Positions 58,119 through 64,000 of a DNA stretch of 64,000 nucleotides are shown one piece after another. Made by a program: the position numbers and the translations under genes. The DNA comes from Ornithodoros turicata (Eukaryota; Arthropoda; Arachnida; Ixodida; Argasidae): NCBI RefSeq assembly GCF_037126465.1, contig NC_088202.1, forward strand, positions 26,830,213 to 26,894,212, read 5' to 3'. The notes under the pieces are model-generated. The model saw only the letters and a program-made list of their open reading frames with translations, ran no database searches and was not told the origin of the DNA. Numbering within the stretch: the stretch's first letter is position 1; each line of letters begins with the position of its first letter.

Positions 58119-59080
58119 GGATTGTATAATATGATAGTCACGCTTTCTGTTGCTCGGCACTATTTATTCTTTATTTGTTCTGCAGTATTCTGTAATAATC
58201 GCGTAAATTTACTTGCATTCAAATGTTGCTTCTTGCTTATATGTTTACCGTGTAAATAAATTTGTACATGTGAATTCCAGAATTAGCAGATGGCCTGGCG
58301 AAGCGCTCGGAACAGAGGGGAGGGGAGGAGAGAATTCGAGTGAGAGGGTATGGAGAGGGCACGCAGCACACATGCGCAGTTCGATCAGCCAGCGCGCGCT
58401 TTTTGGCGCCGTTTTCTGGTGATTTCTGACGTCCGATGACTTGAAACACACGAGATGCCTCACTTTATCTCGCAAAGGAACTCGCCAGCTTCGGGCCCTT
58501 GACCATACAAAGGTTGTCCCTCGAACGGTCCGAAACGTACGGACTGCTGCGTGAACCAGTAAATAGACCGTATGTAAAACCTAGCGCCATCTCGTAGCGC
58601 CTACCGGCATTCCTCCATGTCTAAGGCATCCTACCCGGCCCGAGCAATGCAAACGACTGTCTTATAACAGTTCTCTCGCCTGCCATGCTTCTTACATACG
58701 CTGTTTCACTATCTTATTTGTGTGATGAAGCGCGGATTTCAAAGAGGAATGTAAACCAGGTAACATAGCCTCAAATGTTTGTTTGTTTGTAAGGAAAAAA
58801 AACGAGGAGAAATTGAACTCGTTTCCCGACTTGTTCTGCTACTCCTAACATAACATAAATTCTCACCCCACCCCACCCCTCACTTCCAAAAACTACTTCT
58901 CAGGTGCTCAACTCGCAAGTTCGCTGTTCCACATGCTAGAAGTCCACAATTATCCAGTATTCATAATTATCCCAAGATCATGCACAGAGGATCCTAGAAG
59001 GTTGTGTCAATCCCCCAGCTCTGGACAAACTTCACAAGTGCCGCCAAGGCAGCATCCCTCGTGTTTGGTGCCCAAAGTCC
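58119..59080. other. No gene recognised
   Basis: Right flank of T3. No coding exon or repeat is identified. Confidence 0.4.
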
Positions 59081-59109
59081 CAACACCCTCACTGGGGGGT
59101 CCCCGAAGT

Positions 59110-59665
59110 CCACCATTAAGAATAAACGTTTAAGAATAAAACATTCAAGAATAATCCGCTTAAGAAATACACGGTTAAAAATATATCTCCTAAAATAAAC
59201 CGCTTACTATCCCCGCTTAGAGATCACCGTTTAATAATCCACCATTAAAAATAAACTGTTTCAAAAGCCCCTCACCATCTAGCACGGAGGCGGACTGATT
59301 GCAATTATTTACGCCGGGTTATATCATATGTTATGTTAGGTTAGTTTAGTTTGGTTTCGGTTAGTTTGGGATAGTTTAGGCTAGTTTGGTCCTGTGAGGT
59401 TAGGTTAAGCCCCTTGCTTGCAGTTCACCTTATTTTGGGCCATACCACATGACTCTAGCAACTGTAGGGTGGATTTGGGGGGATTCTGAAACGATGTATT
59501 TTTAACGATATATTTTTAACCGTGGATTTTTTAGCGTTTATATTTAAACGAGGATATTTCGGCGATTATTTTTGTGCGTTTATTTCTAAGCGTATATCCT
59601 GCGAGATATATTTTTAACAGTGGGTATTTACGCGTTTATTTTTGAAAGATTATTTTTAATGGTTT
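59110..59665. repeat. Inverted pair of 14-15-bp minisatellites
   Basis: 59110-59265 repeats units like TTAAGAATAAACGT about ten times with much variation. 59490-59665 repeats the complement (CGTTTATTTTTAA-like) about twelve times. A degenerate GGTTAGTTTAG tract (59330-59410) lies between. The arms could fold on each other. It is another foldback-like structure, with no duplication found. Confidence 0.7.
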
Positions 59666-59689
59666 CAAACCATTTGGTACAAATTCAAA

Positions 59690-60288
59690 TTTGGTACAAA
59701 ATAAAAGCTTAGTACGATTGCAGTTGCCGCTATGAAACCCGCTGTGATAGTGTTACGCACTGGCATAAAATGTGGTCTTTCTCAGCTGGGTGGATCTGGC
59801 TTTTCGTTATTTGAGCATCACGTTTAGTGTCACGTTTGGTTGCACTGCATTTCATGTGGCTGTTTACCAGACTGACAGTACTCCTCAGATGCGCCCCTCA
59901 TACAGTGCACTCTGACTGTTTCAATCGTTTAGTGCGAGGACACTTCATGCTGGCCTGTACAGTCACCTTCAACAGCTTCCCTGAGACAGAAATGACTGCT
60001 GGCCATCAAGAGAAAAGATAAATTCAATGCTGACACAGCAAAGGTATGTTCACGGCACTTCAAAGAGGCTGATTTTGTCCCAAACGTGCCAAATGAAAGA
60101 CGGGGCCTCTATGAATTTTCTGTGCCATCACTCTTCACATTCAAGAAGTAACCGGAGAGAGAATTACCAAGGGAACGCATAGTAGCGATGCAAAACTATC
60201 TATATGTCATCGGTAGAGTCCAGAAACATACAGTTTTAGGATAATCGATACTTGCCGCAATCGTACTAAGCTTTTATTTTGTACCAAA
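59690..60288. mobile_element. 599-bp element with perfect 31-bp inverted ends
   Basis: TTTGGTACAAAATAAAAGCT plus AGTACGATTG at 59690-59720 is matched exactly in reverse at 60258-60288. It encloses a THAP-domain fragment. The outer ends are uncertain because the left side repeats ATTTGGTACAAA. THAP domains occur in P-type and other transposases, so a deleted THAP transposon is likely. That is inference. Confidence 0.7.
59965..60151 (+). pseudogene. THAP domain fragment
   Basis: The plus strand reads TFNSFPE, then after a one-base shift AIKRKDKFNADTAKVCSRHF, EADFVPNVP and VPSLFTFKK before a stop. FPE, the CSRHF block (Cys and His of the C2CH zinc site) and the SVPSLF end are THAP hallmarks. 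The N-terminal cysteines are not found. DNA-binding domain relic. Confidence 0.75.
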
Positions 60289-60292
60289 TGTT

Positions 60293-60650
60293 TACGCTGT
60301 ATACAGTGCACTAAATAATTCTTAAATGTACTGTACTGAACTGTCTAAATATGTCATAGGATGGCATCAAAGAGCAGCTTTGCACTAAATTAACGTAATT
60401 CTGTCTCCCGAAAACGAAATTACCGCGAGTAGTAAAGGGGCATGTCCAGGCTTCGGGGGTGAGAAACTACGGCACCCCTGCCCCTGAGCCCTGCGCGTAC
60501 TTTTCCCCGCGCGGCGCGTGTGCGGAGGGTTGTCCGCGCGCTTATCGGCGGGGGAGGGCTGCGCGTGCGCTCATCGTAGCGTATTTTTCAGCCTGGGCAG
60601 ACTTCTTTGGCCGACTTCACATATTTCTTCCGATACAACAGGTGAGCGGT
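60293..60650. other. GC-rich stretch, no gene recognised
   Basis: 60440-60600 is rich in CG and CGCG steps, unlike its AT-rich neighbours. No coding exon is convincing. Confidence 0.35.
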
Positions 60651-62960
60651 TTACATGCAGAGACATGCAAGGGATAGCCATACACAAAAGTACAAGTGAA
60701 AATATATTTATTAAAATCATTAGTGCAAGGAATTATGCTGTGACTCTGTGTGAATGGGAAAAACCCAGCCAAAAAAACCTGAAGCAGAAGGAACACAATA
60801 CATGTAACAAAGAATATACTTATTAAAGGTACGATACAATAGCATTGAATAGGTATCACAGATCAAACACAATATTTTTGTTATTAACTGTAATCACACA
60901 AGTTTTCAATGAATCAGAAGTGATAACACATTTAATCAAAGAAGGTATTCTTAATCAATCAAATTACAAGTTTTATTATAAAAAGTCTGAGATGTTAGAA
61001 CCTGATAGATGGAAGTAATTTGGAGCATGATATGCAAGCTAACTTTAATATTTCAACGTGACACAAATTTAATTAATCAGTTTCTTATGAAGTGAATAGC
61101 GCAGACATAAGGAAATAATTCGAATCACCACATAACATTAATAGAGAACAAATCATCCAACATGTAGGGAAATAATAGCTACACCATATCAAAACGAGAA
61201 ACAGTCACCACATTTAATCAAACAAGATATTCTTAATCAACATGATTATAAACAAAATTATAATATTATAAAAAGTCTAATATTCCTATACGTGAGAACC
61301 ATCAATGCAATAGTGGGAAGTTGTGATAGTTGTATGTAATTAACTGTGAACGGCAGAGACTCTGGAAGACTATGGACACGAACACAAGAGGAAATAAAAT
61401 CTATACCACTACAAAGAAGATATTCCTGATGAAAACAACATAGTAATCTATCATTCAGAAAATCAGAAGAAAAAAAAATCAAACTCATCAGAAAATAGAC
61501 ATTTTAAAAATGAACTTCACCACATAGCACGCTCCTAGCCAACAAACAGAACTAATGATATCTGCCCTGATTTGTTGAAGACAGGTGCCAATAGATGTAT
61601 GGAAGACCACGGAACACGAACGACAAGAACGACACGAGGAAATAAAATCTATACCACTACAAAGAAGATATTCTTAATCAATATGATGACAATCAAATTA
61701 CAAGTTGTATTATAAAAAGTCTAATATTCCTATACGTGAGAACCATCATTGCAATAGCGTGGATATCTGTCATAACATTTCGAGCGCAATAGGGAATCTC
61801 ACTTTCATATTCCAACATTACTCAACTTTTAATTTCTTATTAAGTGAACAGCATAGACGTAAGGAAATAACGAGAAACAACACAGTCAACAGCTACAATT
61901 AATAGAGAGCCAAACCTGCGCACCATCCAACACATAGAGATATTATAGCTAATCAATCTATCAAATGGCGAAATAGCACAGACTTTACGCTGAAGAACAG
62001 AGGAACACGCGGCGACACGTAAACAACAGAGGAGGAGAATAATCTATCGTTTTAATTATCATAAAATCATCCTCGTGACTTAATCTAGTCGAACCCCATA
62101 CAATTTTCATTCTAAGAGGTAATACAAATCTTACTTTGTTTTATGAATCCAACAGAGAAAATATATTAAGAAATGAACTTCACTGCATAGCACGATCCTA
62201 GCCAACAACCAGCTCTAATAATATCTGCCCTGATTTGTTGAAGACAGGAGGCGTACGCGTGTTTTGTGACAGTTACGAACATTTTCGAGCGCAATAGGGA
62301 AGATAAGTTGATTATTCCAACATTACACAATTTCTTATTAAGTAAACAGCATAGACATACAGAAATAATGAGAAACAAAACAATCAACAGCTAGCATTAA
62401 TAGAGAGCCAAAACAATGCACAATCCAACATGTAAACAACAGACACATGCAGGAAAATAATTGAAAAAGAATCTATCAAAACGAGAAAAATGCACAGAGC
62501 TAGCACTGAATAGCAGAGAAACACTTTGAACGGCACACCATCCAAACGTAAACAATAGCACACACGCAAGGAAATAATGAGAAACATGATCAACAGCTAA
62601 TAGAGAACCAAAACTCATCACATAAACAAGAGGTATACAAAGGATAAATAACTGAAAAAGAATCTATTCAAAACGAGAAACATGCACGGAGCTAGCACTG
62701 AATAGCAGAGAAACACTCTAAACGGCACATCTGCCAACGTGTAAACAACAGATAGAAAAAATCTATACCACTACAAAGATGTTATTCTTAATCAAAACAA
62801 CAGAGTAATCTATCATTCAGAAAACCTGAAGAAAAAATCAAACTCATCAGAAAATAGACATGTTAAAAATGAACTTCACCACATAGCACGGTCCTAGCCA
62901 AGAGCCAGATCTAATGATATCTGCCCTGATTTGTTGAAGACGGGTGAACGTTATGAGCTA
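60650..62960. repeat. AT-rich block of duplicated segments
   Basis: About 180 bp at 61405-61590 recurs at 62765-62945, sharing AATCTATACCACTACAAAGA, TCAAACTCATCAGAAAATAG and ATCTGCCCTGATTTGTTGAA. A partial third copy lies at 62165-62250. TCTAATATTCCTATACGTGA occurs at 61277 and 61720. Each unit ends in GAACTTCACCACATAGCACG, which is also part of the arms of CAC element 4. It has satellite-like duplication history and no genes. Confidence 0.7.
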
Positions 62961-64000
62961 AAGACTTATAAAATTAAAGTATGTCCTTTCCATTTGTAGC
63001 GCCCGGATGCTATGACACTAAAATAATGTGATAATGTTTCTGTATGGCTACGGGAAATCTCGAGTATATTTTATGAATTGGATCTACGTTTATGTGTGAC
63101 CTGCGCTGATCTGGTCATTATAATTAATATAACATATCTTCCATTGTGTTTATGCATAATGCTCATTTTCATTGTATATTGGTTAAGCACTTCTGATGGC
63201 GATTGTGTGATCCGCTTCTCCCAAAATCTGATTGCCACTTGGAAATTATTTCATATATGTTTGTGTGTCGTCTGTTACGAAGACTACGTGATTAGAAATG
63301 TAGACTTGGCCTGCACGTCACGCTCGTACAATCTTTCGTTTGCATTGTGGCATGTGATAATAGATTCGCTTTTCGCGAAGGCTTCGTATTATCTCCCTGG
63401 CACTGAACCCGAATGCGATTGTAAAAGTCGATGACACTGTGTCGCGAACGGTTTGAGTTATCCCGCCGCAATCAGTTATCTTGCCTTATTTCCCGTTTTG
63501 CCATATCTTGGACGGCTCATTTTTCCTATCCAGTCATACAAACGGACAACTGTGCTGACAAGCATAATTATTTATTTGTTCCGTACTCCAATCGAGTTGC
63601 TTGTCAAAGACGTCTTTTCTTCTTCTTTTACTATGTCTGGGCTAGTGCAACTGATTGAGAAATATGATAAGTTTTCACATGAGATTAGTGATCCTTTTTG
63701 TAATCTTAGAGTGATGTATCATGTCTCTAAATTTCAATGACCGATTCTTCGCGGGCAATTCTATCCTTGGGGTGTTGAACTTGTACAGAGTGTAGTCGAG
63801 TAAAACCTATTTGGTGGTTAGGTCTCGTTCCATATGAGAATTCTTACACAAAGTGTGGAATATTCGTTTCCTTAGCGATCACTGTTCTCAGCCTAGCCAT
63901 GCTAAATGCAAGGTGTTTTTCATTGTGATGCGTAGAATTCATTATAATGATGACAAAGATTACATTTATTGTTTCAGTTATACACTTGTTTATTTCGATA
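62961..64000. other. No gene recognised
   Basis: A 118-codon hydrophobic frame (63078-63434, plus) has no recognised motif and no clear gene signals. I see no repeats here. Confidence 0.35.

Noticed and set aside
59330..59410. Interstitial telomere (TTAGG) repeat
   Set aside because: Only scattered GGTTAG units with no regular pentamer register.
63078..63434. 118-codon membrane protein
   Set aside because: Hydrophobic only because the region is T-rich; no signals or known motif.

Overview
The window looks like nuclear DNA of an arthropod, most probably a hard tick. It has spliced genes with GT-AG introns, AATAAA signals and a secreted two-domain Kunitz inhibitor gene of the kind that is expanded in ticks. 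It also has many Penelope-like, LINE, Gypsy, tRNA-SINE, hAT-like, ISL2EU-like and TTAA-type elements. The organism call is inference. There are no operons, rRNA genes or CRISPR arrays. The only host gene I would defend is the Kunitz gene (exons from 21420 to about 27870, + strand). Nearly everything else is mobile DNA and its debris.

0.6-20.3 kb is one nested insertion complex. A LINE on the minus strand (2A-like motif, coiled-coil ORF1, RRM-like ORF1, endonuclease) is split twice. A 3.2 kb TTAA element (2299-5517) sits in ORF1. A 14.07 kb unit (5852-19918, 2-bp CG duplication, termini CACTCTTAA) sits further upstream in ORF1. Inside the 14 kb unit is a head-to-head Penelope-like composite (7668-18972) with a single imperfect 11-bp duplication. 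Inside that are an 83-bp SINE fragment with a 17-bp duplication and a 6.5 kb TTAA element (12144-18602), which in turn holds a hAT-type MITE with an exact 8-bp duplication.

20.3-28 kb holds the Kunitz gene. Its introns contain a tRNA-headed SINE ending in a hammerhead-ribozyme-like motif, a second SINE with a 10-bp duplication, and an unassigned exon-like stretch at 23.5 kb. 28.2-32.0 kb has a hAT-like MITE and then a 2.7 kb foldback element (29343-32027) made of inverted tandem arrays between exact 8-bp duplications. 32.6-39.6 kb is one decayed Gypsy pol (RT, RNase H, integrase) broken up by a CAC-family MITE, a SINE and a block containing an antisense integrase fragment of another Gypsy.

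40.6-46.3 kb is the remnant of an ISL2EU-like transposon. It keeps a spliced DDE transposase pseudogene on the minus strand and a lone first exon of the SWIM/YqaJ-type partner gene on the plus strand. A 3.36 kb CAC-family element (42773-46132) splits the transposase and carries a small two-exon cysteine-rich reading frame. 48.4-50.0 kb is a second Penelope-like element with intact RT and GIY-YIG motifs. 52.0-58.1 kb is a third long TTAA element that contains a Penelope fragment flanked by inverted hammerhead-like motifs, a LINE tail and a hAT MITE. 59-63 kb has an inverted minisatellite, a 31-bp-TIR element enclosing a THAP-domain fragment, and an AT-rich duplicated block. The last kilobase shows nothing recognisable.
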